Shown here: positions 32,545 through 42,041 of the stretch, piece after piece
How the letters are laid out: every line of letters begins with the position of its first letter
How positions within the stretch are numbered: the first letter of the stretch is position 1
NCBI GenBank assembly: GCA_028710415.1
Contig: JAQTUE010000003.1
Location: forward strand, 62,001-126,000
Direction: 5' to 3'
Origin: Paludibacter sp.
GTDB lineage: Bacteria > Bacteroidota > Bacteroidia > Bacteroidales > Paludibacteraceae
Length of the DNA stretch: 64,000 bases
Program-made: the position numbers and the translations under genes
The notes under the pieces: generated by a model
What the model saw: the letters and a program-made list of their open reading frames with translations, nothing else
Database searches by the model: none
What the model was told of the DNA's origin: nothing

Positions 32545-33624
32545 ATGATGGAAATTCCCAAAACTGAGGGCATTAAATACGCGGGGTCAAAACTTAAGAT
32601 GTTGCCATACATTTTTGAGCTGGTAAACGAACTGAAAGATGTTGACACGGTGCTCGATGGTTTCAGCGGTTCAACGCGGGTTTCGCAGGCATTTGCCCAA
32701 TTGGGTTATTCCACCACTTCGAATGATATTTCAGTCTGGTCGGAAGTATTTGCAACGTGTTACCTGATTTCAAACCAATCAAATTCCTATTATCAGGAGT
32801 TGATTGACCATTTGAACAACCTGACCGGGATAGAAGGATGGTATACCGAACACTACGGAGGAGCCGAAAGTGATATAAAAAAACCGTTTCAGATAAAAAA
32901 TGCCAGGAAGCTGGATACTATCCGTGACGAAATTGACAACCTGAAACTGAACTGGGAAGATAAATGCGTGATGCTTACCAGTTTGATATATGCAATGGAT
33001 AAAGTGGACAGCACCTTAGGTCATTTTGCTGCCTATTTGTCAGACTGGTCACCGCGTTCATTTAATGATTTAAAACTGAAACTGCCCTTGCGTTTCACAT
33101 TGGAAGGCAGCAACAGGGTTATTCGGGATGATATATTTAATACGGTAGCTAATAACCGGTTCGATTTGGTTTATCTTGATCCGCCTTACGGATCGAATAA
33201 CGAAAAGATGCCGCCAAGCAGAGTACGTTATGCATCGTATTACCATTTGTGGACTACGATCATTCAGCATGATAAGCCGGCTCTATTTGGAAAAGCAAAC
33301 CGGCGGGAGGATTCGAGGGATGACAGGTCGGCATCGGTTTTTGAAGAATTCAGGAAGAATGAAACGGGTGATTTTTTAGCCATGGATGCCTTGCGAAGAT
33401 TAATTGAGGAAACAAAGGCACATTATTTGCTGTTGTCGTACAGCTCCGGAGGAAGGGCAACCAAGCAACAATTGCTGGAGATCCTGTCCGGGTCGGGTAA
33501 ATTGCTGGACGTTAAACTGATTGATTATAAAAAAAATGTAATGAGCAGCATGCGTACCACAAAAGAATGGATAAACAGTGATGAAAGACATCATGAATAT
33601 CTCTTTTTAATGGAAAAACAATGA
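32545..33624 (+). CDS. D12-class adenine-N6 DNA methyltransferase (orphan)
   Basis: This 359-aa protein starts KYAGSKLKMLPYI (motif X/SAM region, about 10-22), has motif I DGFSGSTRVSQAF (about 38-50), the helical insertion with target recognition in the middle, and motif IV YLDPPYGSNN (about 209-218). These define the Dam/D12 class acting on adenine. No restriction gene lies beside it, so it is an orphan methylase or a remnant of an RM system. It sits 25 nt after the flavin-binding gene. ATG 32545 or 32548 are both possible. Confidence 0.88.
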   Translation: MMEIPKTEGIKYAGSKLKMLPYIFELVNELKDVDTVLDGFSGSTRVSQAFAQLGYSTTSNDISVWSEVFATCYLISNQSNSYYQELIDHLNNLTGIEGWYTEHYGGAESDIKKPFQIKNARKLDTIRDEIDNLKLNWEDKCVMLTSLIYAMDKVDSTLGHFAAYLSDWSPRSFNDLKLKLPLRFTLEGSNRVIRDDIFNTVANNRFDLVYLDPPYGSNNEKMPPSRVRYASYYHLWTTIIQHDKPALFGKANRREDSRDDRSASVFEEFRKNETGDFLAMDALRRLIEETKAHYLLLSYSSGGRATKQQLLEILSGSGKLLDVKLIDYKKNVMSSMRTTKEWINSDERHHEYLFLMEKQ

Positions 33625-33633
33625 CATAAAAGG

Positions 33634-33717
33634 AAGCCGGTCGGAAAGACAGGTCTTAACAGAATAAAAATAAATTCAATAAACAATAAATCTAATTCCG
33701 GGTCGGAAGACCGGCTT
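33634..33717. repeat. Inverted repeat in the spacer before rseP
   Basis: AAGCCGGTC (33634-33642) pairs with GACCGGCTT (33709-33717). GGTCGGAA occurs on both sides as a direct repeat. The loop is AT-rich. Confidence 0.6.
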
Positions 33718-33765
33718 ACGAAAAACTAATTTACATCTTAACTAGTCAACAATTCAACATTTCCT

Positions 33766-35253
33766 ATGGAAACATTTCTAATCAGAGCATTACAGTTAAT
33801 TCTTAGTCTATCAATTCTAGTGGTTTTACACGAATTTGGACACTTTGCTTTTGCCCGTCTTTTCAAGGTTCGTGTAGAGAAATTTTATATGTTTTTCAAT
33901 CCGAATTTTTCATTAATCCGTGCAAAAAAGATAAACGGACATTGGGATATAAAGTTATTTTCTAAAAACATACCGGCTAATGAACGTCCTAAAATGGATG
34001 CTGATGGCGACGTGATGCACGATTCAAAAGGGAAACCTATTTTGGAACAAATACCGGAGGCGGATCTTCCGGAGGGAGATTGGCGTAAATATCCTGACAA
34101 TACAGAATGGGGTATTGGTTGGTTGCCACTTGGAGGTTATTGCAAGATTTCAGGGATGGTCGATGAAACGACTGATGTAACCCAACTGAATGACGAACCA
34201 CAAGTATGGGAATATCGTTCCCGTTCGGTATGGCAACGGTTGCCCATTATTATTGGTGGTGTACTGGTCAATTTCATATTAGCCATGGTGATTTATGCTG
34301 CGGTATTGTTTACCTGGGGACAGGATTACCTACCTCTGAAAAATGCCAAATACGGATTGCATTTTGCACCGATAATGTTGGAAAACGGTTTCAGGAATGG
34401 TGATAATATTGAAAAAATAGATGGTAAACCGGTTGAACAGTATTCAGAAGTCATTGAGAAAATACTTTTTGACGCGAAAAGAAATATACTGGTTTCAAGG
34501 GATGGTAAATTAACAGAATTTACATTACCTGAAGATATGGCGCAAAAAGTACTTGCTGCCCATCAAACAGAGCTTGTCTCCATTCGAATTCCATTTGTGA
34601 TTTCAGAAGTTACGGCAGGCTCACCTGCTGAAAAAGCGAAGCTCCAGGCCGGAGATAGTATTATTGGTGTCAATGGGAAACCATTGTTTATATTCCAGGA
34701 TATTGCAGCAGAACTTGATGCATCACGCAATACGGAAGTCAACCTGAGTTATGTTCGAAAAGGGGCTGTCATGCAAACGAAAGTTCAATTGGATGAAACG
34801 GCTAAACTTGGAGTCATGAAGGAAATAAGCACGAAAATATTACCTGTAAAACATACAAGCTATGGTTTTCTGGCATCAGTTCCTGCAGGCATAAACCTGG
34901 GTTGGGAAACATTGACCAGTTATGTAAAACAATTTAAACTGGTATTTACGAAGGAAGGTTCAAAACAACTGGGTGGATTTGGAAGTATTGGCAAAATGTT
35001 TCCTAAAACCTGGGATTGGGAGTCGTTCTGGCGATTAACAGCCTTGTTGTCGGTGATTCTTGCCTTTATGAATTTCTTGCCTATACCGGCTTTGGATGGT
35101 GGTTACGTACTCTTTCTGATTTATGAGATGATAACCAAAAAGAAACCAAATGAAAGATTCCTGGAGTATGCCCAGACTGTAGGGATGATGCTGCTGTTCG
35201 GATTGCTGCTTTATGCGAATGGGAATGACCTGTTCAAAGCGATATTCAGATAA
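33766..35253 (+). CDS. rseP: RIP metalloprotease RseP (site-2 protease family)
   Basis: The 495-aa inner-membrane protease has the zinc site HEFGH in its first membrane segment (about residues 22-26), a long soluble insert after it, two PDZ-like domains (about 215-275, and 295-345 with AGSPAEKAKLQAGDSIIGVNG), and the second catalytic motif NFLPIPALDGG in the C-terminal membrane part (about 438-448). It cuts membrane proteins such as anti-sigma factors. The first soluble loop (residues about 55-110) is longer than in E. coli RseP, a feature I also know from other Bacteroidota. Confidence 0.95.
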   Translation: METFLIRALQLILSLSILVVLHEFGHFAFARLFKVRVEKFYMFFNPNFSLIRAKKINGHWDIKLFSKNIPANERPKMDADGDVMHDSKGKPILEQIPEADLPEGDWRKYPDNTEWGIGWLPLGGYCKISGMVDETTDVTQLNDEPQVWEYRSRSVWQRLPIIIGGVLVNFILAMVIYAAVLFTWGQDYLPLKNAKYGLHFAPIMLENGFRNGDNIEKIDGKPVEQYSEVIEKILFDAKRNILVSRDGKLTEFTLPEDMAQKVLAAHQTELVSIRIPFVISEVTAGSPAEKAKLQAGDSIIGVNGKPLFIFQDIAAELDASRNTEVNLSYVRKGAVMQTKVQLDETAKLGVMKEISTKILPVKHTSYGFLASVPAGINLGWETLTSYVKQFKLVFTKEGSKQLGGFGSIGKMFPKTWDWESFWRLTALLSVILAFMNFLPIPALDGGYVLFLIYEMITKKKPNERFLEYAQTVGMMLLFGLLLYANGNDLFKAIFR

Positions 35254-35274
35254 ATATAGCATACTGTCACAGAA

Positions 35275-35312
35275 TAAAAAAGACTTAGGAGTTTCTTCTA
35301 AGTCTTTTTTTT
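35275..35312 (+). terminator. Terminator after rseP
   Basis: AAAAAAGACTTAG pairs with CTAAGTCTTTTTTTT across the loop GAGTTTCTT. Strong intrinsic terminator, usable in both directions. Confidence 0.9.
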
Positions 35313-35323
35313 GTTAGACTAAT

Positions 35324-35414
35324 AACACGGAACACGGAACACGGAACACGGAACACGGAACACGGAACACGGAACACGGAACATGGAACATGGAACATGG
35401 AACATGGAACACGG
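35324..35414. repeat. AACACGG tandem heptamer array (13 units)
   Basis: Thirteen exact-length 7-nt units fill 91 nt: eight AACACGG, four AACATGG, one AACACGG. The block of identical C-to-T variants in the middle shows expansion by local duplication. It lies after the rseP terminator. Confidence 0.95.
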
Positions 35415-35478
35415 AACGAAATACCGTATTCGCCGGTTCTTCAATTGTAAATAGTAAATGAATAAATAGTACATTCTT

Positions 35479-36495
35479 TTAGCTTGTACAATTCCTGCAC
35501 ATATCGAACTGCATCCGGTTATTGATTATCCGGCTTCTGAAATTATTGGCTTTTGAACTTTGCCAACAGTCTAAAAATGACTGTTCATTGATGTTTCCAA
35601 AGGAGTGTTCGGAAGATTTATCAAAACAACAGGGCAAAACCTCGCCATGTACGTTAATCACGGCTCCACTCCACATTCTCCAGCAACGGTTAGGTTGGCG
35701 ACCCTTTATCTTGTATTGTCCGTTTCTTGTTCTCTTATACCGTGCATACCTGTCTTTTGTTGTCAATAAATCACTTCCTTTTTCAAAATCATAGAGTTGT
35801 GCAGATTTGAAAGTTAAGCGATCAGCTGACAATGACTTAGCCAGCATTTTCATTTCTGTCATCTGATGTTCATTGTTTTTAAGTACCAGGAATTGAATTT
35901 CCACCAGGGGAGTGATTGATTTCAATTCTTTCTTCCACTCCACAATATTGTTGATCCCAACAAGCGTTTTTTGAAGATTTCCACCTACACGGTATGTTTC
36001 GTAAACATCCTGGGTAGTACCGTCTATTGAAACGATCAGTTTATCCAGCCCGGAAAGTACTATTTCACGGGCAATTTTTTTATTCAGGAATTGACCATTC
36101 GTCGATGTGGAAGAATAAATGCCTGATTCGTGGGTGTACTTAATGAACTCCATCAACTGGTTGCAAAGGAAAGGTTCACCCTGAAAATAGAGAATGACAT
36201 GCTGCAGGGTCGGCTTTAATTCATCAATCAATTTCTTGAATAATTCAAATTTAAATGTTGATTTGTCATGTGAAGGTATACTGTTTTTTCCTACCGGACA
36301 TTCCGGACAATGCAGGTTGCAAAAGTTTGAAGTTTCAATAGAAATAAAATGTGGATAAATATTCCGATTTTTAAGAAATAAAACAGATGAATATAAATAT
36401 GAAAAAATTAACTTTAGCCAATTTGTTATTTTAAGAATAGAGAGGTAATTGGTTAACTTAAAAAGTCTTAGGGATTTAATATAGTGTAATTTCAT
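35479..36495 (-). CDS. Radical SAM/SPASM protein
   Basis: Taking ATG 36495 (MKLHYIKSLRLFKL) gives 338 aa; an in-frame ATG 21 nt upstream is possible. The radical SAM cluster motif is CNLHCPEC (CxxxCxxC). The barrel follows with YFQGEPFLCNQL and TSTNGQFL. The C-terminal SPASM-like part has CWRMWSGAVINVHGEVLPCCFD and the terminal MCRNC, so extra Fe-S clusters are likely. Such enzymes modify peptides or small molecules. No precursor peptide gene is visible beside it; the closest relatives may act in cell-surface or cofactor metabolism. The substrate cannot be read. Confidence 0.88.
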   Translation of the reverse strand: MKLHYIKSLRLFKLTNYLSILKITNWLKLIFSYLYSSVLFLKNRNIYPHFISIETSNFCNLHCPECPVGKNSIPSHDKSTFKFELFKKLIDELKPTLQHVILYFQGEPFLCNQLMEFIKYTHESGIYSSTSTNGQFLNKKIAREIVLSGLDKLIVSIDGTTQDVYETYRVGGNLQKTLVGINNIVEWKKELKSITPLVEIQFLVLKNNEHQMTEMKMLAKSLSADRLTFKSAQLYDFEKGSDLLTTKDRYARYKRTRNGQYKIKGRQPNRCWRMWSGAVINVHGEVLPCCFDKSSEHSFGNINEQSFLDCWQSSKANNFRSRIINNRMQFDMCRNCTS

Positions 36496-36623
36496 ATTAA
36501 CTTTAATGATAAACAAAAGTACTAATAAGTTGTTATAGAAGTAATCTTGTGCTTTTTTGATTTGATATTAACAAAATATGTCAAAATCGATTGCAAAGTA
36601 AGGTAAAATTCGTTGAAAGATTG

Positions 36624-36631
36624 TATATTTG
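36624..36631 (+). promoter_or_regulatory. -7 element before the TPR lipoprotein gene
   Basis: TATATTTG at 36624-36631; leader about 50 nt, AT-rich. Confidence 0.6.
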
Positions 36632-36686
36632 CGGCCAGAATGATCATATATAAAAATTAAATAATTTATAATTAAAAAACAACGTT

Positions 36687-38390
36687 ATGAAAAAGCAATT
36701 ATTTTTCGCGGTTTCGATGGTGTTTGCGTTAGTCTTCAGTTCTTGTAGCAAAGACTTGACCGCATTAGATCCTAGCTTATTTAAATGTAATCCAAATCCA
36801 CTGGAAGTAAAAGGTGGTAAAGTTGATGCCACTATTACCGGAACATTCCCGGTGAAGTATTTCAACAAAAATGCAGTTGTTACTGTGACTCCGGTATTAA
36901 AATTTGAAGGAAAAGAAGTCAAAGGTACACCTGTAGTGTTCCAGGGAGAAAAAGTTAAGGGCAATGACAAAACCATCGCTTTCAAAACAGGCGGAAATTA
37001 CTCATTGAAAACTTCGTTCGATTATGTGGCGGAAATGGCAAAATCAGAGCTTTATCTTGAATTCAGTGTTGTTCAGAAAAAGAAAACATATCAGATTCCA
37101 AGTGTAAAGGTTGCCGATGGTGTGATTGCTACTTCACAACTGGTTTCAACCAATGCATCCGAAATGAATGCAGTGATTGTACCTGATAAATTTCAACGTG
37201 TTATCCAACAACAACAGGAAGCAGATATCATGTTCCTGATCCAACAATCCAAACTTCGCAAGACAGAAACCAGTTCAGCTGATATGGTTTCATTGACAAA
37301 GAAGATCAAGGAAGTAAAGGAAAACCCGAACCAAAAAGTTGCAGGATTTGATTTGTCAGCTTATGCTTCTCCAGACGGTCCATTAAAATTGAATACCAAT
37401 TTGGCAGAAAGCCGTGAAAAAGTGACAGTTGATTTCATGAACAAGGAAATGAAAAAACTGAAAACCAGTGTAAAAATTGATTCTAAATTTACACCGGAAG
37501 ATTGGGCAGGTTTCCAGGCTTTAATGGAAAAATCGAATATCCAGGATAAACAATTAATTTTACGTGTTCTTACCATGTATACTGATCCTGAAGAAAGAGA
37601 CCGTCAAATTAAGAATATCTCAACTGCATTCAAACAAATTGCCGAAGAAATACTTCCACAATTACGTCGTTCAAAATTGAAACTGACAGTTGATGTTACC
37701 GGTAAATCGGATGTTGAAATTACAAAATTAGCGAATGAAGATGCTTCTAAACTTTCGGTTGAAGAATTGCTTTATGCTGCTACTTTAACTACTGATTTGG
37801 GCGAAAAAGCTGCTATTTATCAAAAAGTGACTGAACAATATCCTGCTGATGCACGTGGTTATAATAACTTAGGTGTTGTTAAGTTCCAACAGGGAAATAC
37901 AGATGATGCTGCTCGTTATTTTGCAAAAGCACTGGAAATTGATCCAACTAATGTGGATATGAACTACAATGCAGGTTTAACTTCACTTGCAAAAGGTGAT
38001 TTGGCTAAATCGGAAGTATACTTCGGTAAAGCTGCCGGAACAAGCGGTAACGTTGGTGAAGGACTAGGTTCTATCTATACTATCCGTGGAGACTATTCAA
38101 AAGCAAAAACTTATTTCGGTTCTACAGCTTCGAATAATGCTGCCTTATTGCAAATCCTGAATGCTGACTACAGCGGAGCGCGTACAACCTTAGCGGCTGT
38201 TGCAAGACCTAATGCTATGACTTCATACCTTGGAGCTATCATTGGTGCCCGTACAAACGACCGTGATGCCGTTTACAGCAATTTGAGGAATGCAGTGAAA
38301 CAAGATGGTTCATTAGCTGCAAAAGCAGTAAAAGATATTGAATTCTCGAAATTTGCTACTGACGAAACATTTCTTTCGATCGTTAAGTAA
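36687..38390 (+). CDS. Lipoprotein with OmpA-like and TPR regions
   Basis: The 567-aa protein has a lipoprotein signal (MKKQLFFAVSMVFALVFSSC, lipobox FSSC). A beta-rich N-terminal part (about 30-150) is followed by a segment (about 225-265) resembling an OmpA-like stretch: FDLSAYASPDGPLKLNTNLAESREK. The C-terminal third has TPR units (AIYQKVTEQYPADARGYNNLGVVKFQQGNTDDAARYFAKALEIDP, about 387-430, and the next). Codon use and promoter suggest high expression. Relatives in Bacteroidales are abundant periplasmic or outer-membrane proteins of unknown function. The mix of OmpA and TPR recalls T9SS accessory proteins but is not enough to name one. Confidence 0.75.
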   Translation: MKKQLFFAVSMVFALVFSSCSKDLTALDPSLFKCNPNPLEVKGGKVDATITGTFPVKYFNKNAVVTVTPVLKFEGKEVKGTPVVFQGEKVKGNDKTIAFKTGGNYSLKTSFDYVAEMAKSELYLEFSVVQKKKTYQIPSVKVADGVIATSQLVSTNASEMNAVIVPDKFQRVIQQQQEADIMFLIQQSKLRKTETSSADMVSLTKKIKEVKENPNQKVAGFDLSAYASPDGPLKLNTNLAESREKVTVDFMNKEMKKLKTSVKIDSKFTPEDWAGFQALMEKSNIQDKQLILRVLTMYTDPEERDRQIKNISTAFKQIAEEILPQLRRSKLKLTVDVTGKSDVEITKLANEDASKLSVEELLYAATLTTDLGEKAAIYQKVTEQYPADARGYNNLGVVKFQQGNTDDAARYFAKALEIDPTNVDMNYNAGLTSLAKGDLAKSEVYFGKAAGTSGNVGEGLGSIYTIRGDYSKAKTYFGSTASNNAALLQILNADYSGARTTLAAVARPNAMTSYLGAIIGARTNDRDAVYSNLRNAVKQDGSLAAKAVKDIEFSKFATDETFLSIVK

Positions 38391-38412
38391 TTGATTCAAG
38401 TCAAAGTTTTAT

Positions 38413-38449
38413 AAAAAAGTCCAATGCAGAATATGCATTGGACTTTTTT
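38413..38449 (+). terminator. Terminator after the TPR lipoprotein gene
   Basis: AAAAAAGTCCAATGCA pairs with TGCATTGGACTTTTTT, 5-nt loop. Strong in both directions. Confidence 0.92.
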
Positions 38450-38599
38450 ACATTTTACCAGATTCATTTGGATGCAATCAATCAAAAATTCAGGATTACA
38501 AATCAATCAGATTATTTATTAAATATTATTTATGAGAGTTTTAATGAACATTGTAGGATATTAATCTCAACAACATTTTCATTTTCCGTCATTTAACTG

Positions 38600-38607
38600 T
38601 ATCTTTG
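38600..38607 (+). promoter_or_regulatory. -7 element of the rsfS-ftsH-LUD group
   Basis: TATCTTTG at 38600-38607 with TTTT at 38576-38579 in the -33 position; leader about 31 nt. Confidence 0.7.
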
Positions 38608-38643
38608 TAACCATTTTCAAATTTAAATTAATAGAACAACATA

Positions 38644-39003
38644 ATGCAGGAAAACGAACAAATTGTAAATAAAATTGTTGAAGGTATACAGGAACGAAAG
38701 GGAAAAAATATAGTAGTTGTTAACCTGACTAAATTACAGGAAGCTCCATGCAGTTATTTCGTGATTTGTGAAGGAGATTCAAATGTTCATGTTAATGCCA
38801 TTGCACAATCCATTAAGGACTATGTCCGCGAGCAAATACAGGTGAAACCGTATGCAACTGATGGTTTTCAAAACTGCGAATGGATAGCCATGGATTATGG
38901 ACAAATCATTGTACATGTGTTTCAACGTCCCATACGCGCATTTTACGACATCGAACATTTATGGTCCGACGCCGATTTGAAGAAATTGGAGGATATACTC
39001 TAA
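38644..39003 (+). CDS. rsfS: Ribosome silencing factor RsfS
   Basis: The 119-aa protein matches the RsfS/Iojap family: VVVNLTKLQEAPCSYFVICEGDSNVHVNAIAQSI (about 23-57) and the C-terminal EWIAMDYGQIIVHVFQRPIRAFYDIEHLWSDA (about 80-111). It binds ribosomal protein uL14 and blocks subunit joining when nutrients are short. It comes first in the group rsfS-ftsH-LUD-OmpA-cdsA, an order common in Bacteroidota. Confidence 0.95.
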   Translation: MQENEQIVNKIVEGIQERKGKNIVVVNLTKLQEAPCSYFVICEGDSNVHVNAIAQSIKDYVREQIQVKPYATDGFQNCEWIAMDYGQIIVHVFQRPIRAFYDIEHLWSDADLKKLEDIL

Positions 39004-39093
39004 TTTCTTTTTGATTTGTAAATTCAATGCAAAACCAAGAAATGAGTTTTTTGTTTTAATTGTAAATAACAAGATAACATTAATAGTAGAAGA

Positions 39094-41235
39094 ATGGAAA
39101 ATAAAACCCCGAATCAAAGTCCGGTAAAACCAACGGGTAAATTCCCTAAATTTAATATTTCGTGGATATATGGTATCATCATATTAGTTTTGTTGGGTTC
39201 GTACTTCTTTAACGAAAATACACCCACAAAAGAAATTCCCTTTACGACATTCAAAGAATATATTAAGCAGGGGATGATTCTAAAAATCGATGTCTATAAT
39301 TCCAAGAATGCCATTGAAGCCAAATTAGTTGATTATTCTAAAATTTCAACGGATACTACTGCATTGAGAAAAGCCTTTGGTGATAAATACAAGGCGTTAG
39401 CGCTTGATCCGAAGGTTCTGAAGGATTCATTGACCAGGAAAGATACGCAAGTCCTGAAGAAGGTTTACGGCGATAAATTCGATATGTATTCAAAGGACAG
39501 GTTAATTACCGTAAGTGTTCCGGCTGAAGAAATATCTAGGTTCATACAGAGCGCTGAAGATAAGTATGGTTTCAAAGGTGCTGTTGAATACAAAGAAAGC
39601 CGCAATTATTTTGACGTATTTCTGTACAGCGTTTTGCCTTTCTTATTGTTGATTCTTTTCTTTGTATTCATGAACCGTCGTATGTCAGGACAAATGGGCG
39701 GTGGCTCAGGAGGAGGAATATTCAATGTTGGTAAATCAAAAGCACAGCTTTTTGATAAAGGGGATACAACAAATAAAATTACGTTTAAGGATGTAGCCGG
39801 ATTGGCAGAAGCAAAACAGGAAATTGAAGAAATTGTTGCTTTCCTTAAAAATCCTACCAAATATACAGAATTGGGTGGTAAGATTCCAAAAGGTGCTTTA
39901 TTGGTAGGCCCTCCGGGAACCGGTAAAACATTACTTGCTAAAGCAGTTGCCGGTGAAGCTGATGTTCCTTTTTTCTCCATGTCAGGATCTGACTTTGTTG
40001 AAATGTTTGTCGGGGTAGGGGCATCACGTGTACGTGATTTGTTCCGTCAGGCAAAAGAAAAAGCACCCTGTATTATCTTCATTGATGAAATTGATGCTGT
40101 AGGCCGTGCCCGTGGTAAAAACCCAAATATGGGCAGTAATGACGAGCGTGAAAATACATTGAACCAATTGCTCACCGAAATGGATGGATTTGGTTCTAAC
40201 AGCGGAGTAATCATTCTGGCAGCTACCAACCGGGCAGATATCCTGGATAAAGCATTATTACGTGCCGGTAGGTTTGACCGTCAGATCCATGTTGATTTGC
40301 CGGATGTGAATGAACGGAAACAAATTTTCAATGTTCACCTGCGTCCAATCAAAATAAACGAAACTGTCGATGTGAATTTCTTATCACGTCAAACTCCGGG
40401 TTTCTCCGGGGCAGATATTGCCAATGTGTGTAACGAAGCAGCGTTGATTGCAGCCCGAAAAAACAAATCATTTGTTGAAAAACAGGATTTTCTGGATGCC
40501 GTCGATCGTATTGTGGGAGGGTTGGAAAAGAAAACCAAGATTACTACTGTTGCTGAGAAAAAATCTATAGCATATCATGAAGCAGGACATGCAACCATTA
40601 GCTGGATGCTGGAACATGCCAATCCACTGGTTAAAGTGACTATCGTTCCCCGTGGGGAAGCGTTGGGAGCTGCCTGGTACCTGCCGGAAGAAAGACAGTT
40701 GACAAACCGGGAGCATATGCTTGATGAAATGTGTTCCACACTGGGTGGCCGTGCTGCTGAGGAAGTCTTTTTGAATCAAATGTCAACGGGGGCAATCAAT
40801 GACCTGGAACGGGTTACAAAAAGGGCTTATGCTATGGTTGCTTATTTCGGAATGAGTGATAAACTCGCCAATATGAGCTATTATGATTCCACCGGCAATT
40901 CCGATTATGGATTTACCAAACCTTATAGTGAAAAGACAGCTGAATTGATTGACTCAGAGGCTAAGAATATAGTTGCAGTTGAATACGACCGTGCAAAAAA
41001 GATTCTGAGCGATAATGCAGTTGGTCATAATACCCTGGCTGAATTGTTGATTGAAAAAGAAGTCATTTTTGCTGAAGATCTTGAAAAGATATTTGGTAAA
41101 CGTCCCTGGACTTCTCGTAATGATGAGTTAATGGCTCAAAACGGTGAAACGGAAGAATTAGAAGAATCAAAATCTGATAAAGCTGAATTAACTGAAGCTG
41201 CATCAGTTGAAAAAACTGAGGAAAATGCCAATTGA
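39094..41235 (+). CDS. ftsH: ATP-dependent zinc metalloprotease FtsH
   Basis: The 713-aa inner-membrane AAA protease has two membrane segments (about 22-40 and 176-192) around a periplasmic loop, Walker A GPPGTGKT (about 274), Walker [11 protein letters not shown] (about 327-336), second region of homology [16 protein letters not shown] (about 386), and the zinc site HEAGH (about 496). The periplasmic loop is longer than in E. coli, and there is an acidic C-terminal tail ([15 protein letters not shown] type). It degrades membrane and regulatory proteins. The next gene starts before its stop codon. Confidence 0.97.
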   Translation: MENKTPNQSPVKPTGKFPKFNISWIYGIIILVLLGSYFFNENTPTKEIPFTTFKEYIKQGMILKIDVYNSKNAIEAKLVDYSKISTDTTALRKAFGDKYKALALDPKVLKDSLTRKDTQVLKKVYGDKFDMYSKDRLITVSVPAEEISRFIQSAEDKYGFKGAVEYKESRNYFDVFLYSVLPFLLLILFFVFMNRRMSGQMGGGSGGGIFNVGKSKAQLFDKGDTTNKITFKDVAGLAEAKQEIEEIVAFLKNPTKYTELGGKIPKGALLVGPPGTGKTLLAKAVAGEADVPFFSMSGSDFVEMFVGVGASRVRDLFRQAKEKAPCIIFIDEIDAVGRARGKNPNMGSNDERENTLNQLLTEMDGFGSNSGVIILAATNRADILDKALLRAGRFDRQIHVDLPDVNERKQIFNVHLRPIKINETVDVNFLSRQTPGFSGADIANVCNEAALIAARKNKSFVEKQDFLDAVDRIVGGLEKKTKITTVAEKKSIAYHEAGHATISWMLEHANPLVKVTIVPRGEALGAAWYLPEERQLTNREHMLDEMCSTLGGRAAEEVFLNQMSTGAINDLERVTKRAYAMVAYFGMSDKLANMSYYDSTGNSDYGFTKPYSEKTAELIDSEAKNIVAVEYDRAKKILSDNAVGHNTLAELLIEKEVIFAEDLEKIFGKRPWTSRNDELMAQNGETEELEESKSDKAELTEAASVEKTEENAN

Positions 41236-41863
41236 TTCTTCCCGTCAAAGAATTTTACAACTGATAGCAGAAACCGGTAAAAACAGACCGGTTTCTGCTG
41301 TTGTTTTAAATTCTAATGTTGATGAAATCTATAAACCCATTTTACCTGATGCTGTAACATGTTTCAGGAATGAACTGGAATCAATCAACGGGCAATGTAT
41401 CCTGTGTGAGGATGAGCCGGATTTATATTCGAGACTTCGATCCTTTGTCGAACAAGCAAAATTCCCTTATCTGTATTGCCGGGATTCTTATATCGCAGGC
41501 CAGCTTGGAAAATGCAATATCCCTTTTTCAAATACAGATTCTGATTTTGAAAATATGCAGGCCGGCATTACCGGTTGCGAATTACTGATAGCCCGTACAG
41601 GGAGTGTGCTGGTATCATCTGCAACCGAATCGGGCAGGCAAATGAATGTCTTTCCACCGGTTCATATCGTGTTGGCTCATGTATCACAACTCGTAAATTA
41701 TCCCGAAGATGCTTACAATGCAATTCAGGAAAAGTATGGAGATTCACTGCCTTCAACCATTTCTACAATCACCGGTCCCAGCCGGACAGCCGATATCGAA
41801 AAAACCCTTGTGCTAGGGGCTCACGGGCCAAAAGAATTTGTTGTTTTTCTATGCAAAGAATAA
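41225..41863 (+). CDS. LUD-domain protein (LutC/YkgG family)
   Basis: From ATG 41225 ([19 protein letters not shown]) it is 212 aa; the start overlaps the ftsH end by 11 nt, so translation is coupled. The LUD domain is shown by ITGCELLIARTGSVLVSSATESGRQMNVFPPVHIVLAHVSQLV (about 115-160) and the end ISTITGPSRTADIEKTLVLGAHGPKEFVVFL. LutC-type proteins serve lactate oxidation with LutA and LutB, but neither is present here, so its role in this position, next to ftsH, is open. Confidence 0.88.
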   Translation: MPIDSSRQRILQLIAETGKNRPVSAVVLNSNVDEIYKPILPDAVTCFRNELESINGQCILCEDEPDLYSRLRSFVEQAKFPYLYCRDSYIAGQLGKCNIPFSNTDSDFENMQAGITGCELLIARTGSVLVSSATESGRQMNVFPPVHIVLAHVSQLVNYPEDAYNAIQEKYGDSLPSTISTITGPSRTADIEKTLVLGAHGPKEFVVFLCKE

Positions 41864-41871
41864 ACTTTTGC

Positions 41872-41879
41872 TATCTTTG
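41872..41879 (+). promoter_or_regulatory. -7 element with a long leader before the OmpA gene
   Basis: TATCTTTG at 41872-41879. The leader to ATG 42042 would be about 155 nt, AT-rich and without an obvious fold. Confidence 0.55.
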
Positions 41880-42041
41880 TACAGTATTCTTTTAGTTCTC
41901 TTCCTTATTTATTAAAATCGACAATTTTTAATTTTGAAAAGGTGTTTTGAGTCTATTTTTAGATTGAATTTAGCCTGTATTATTCTAGTAATTTATCCGG
42001 GCAATAAATTTATTGTTGTCAAATTATTTAAAATCATTTAA

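Noticed and set aside
35324..35414. CRISPR array
   Set aside because: The repeats are 7 nt and directly abutting, with no spacers and no cas genes. The same applies to the tracts at 10731 and 31915.
41207..41224. TTG start for the LUD gene
   Set aside because: ATG 41225 in the same frame gives a normal N-terminus and the usual short overlap with ftsH.
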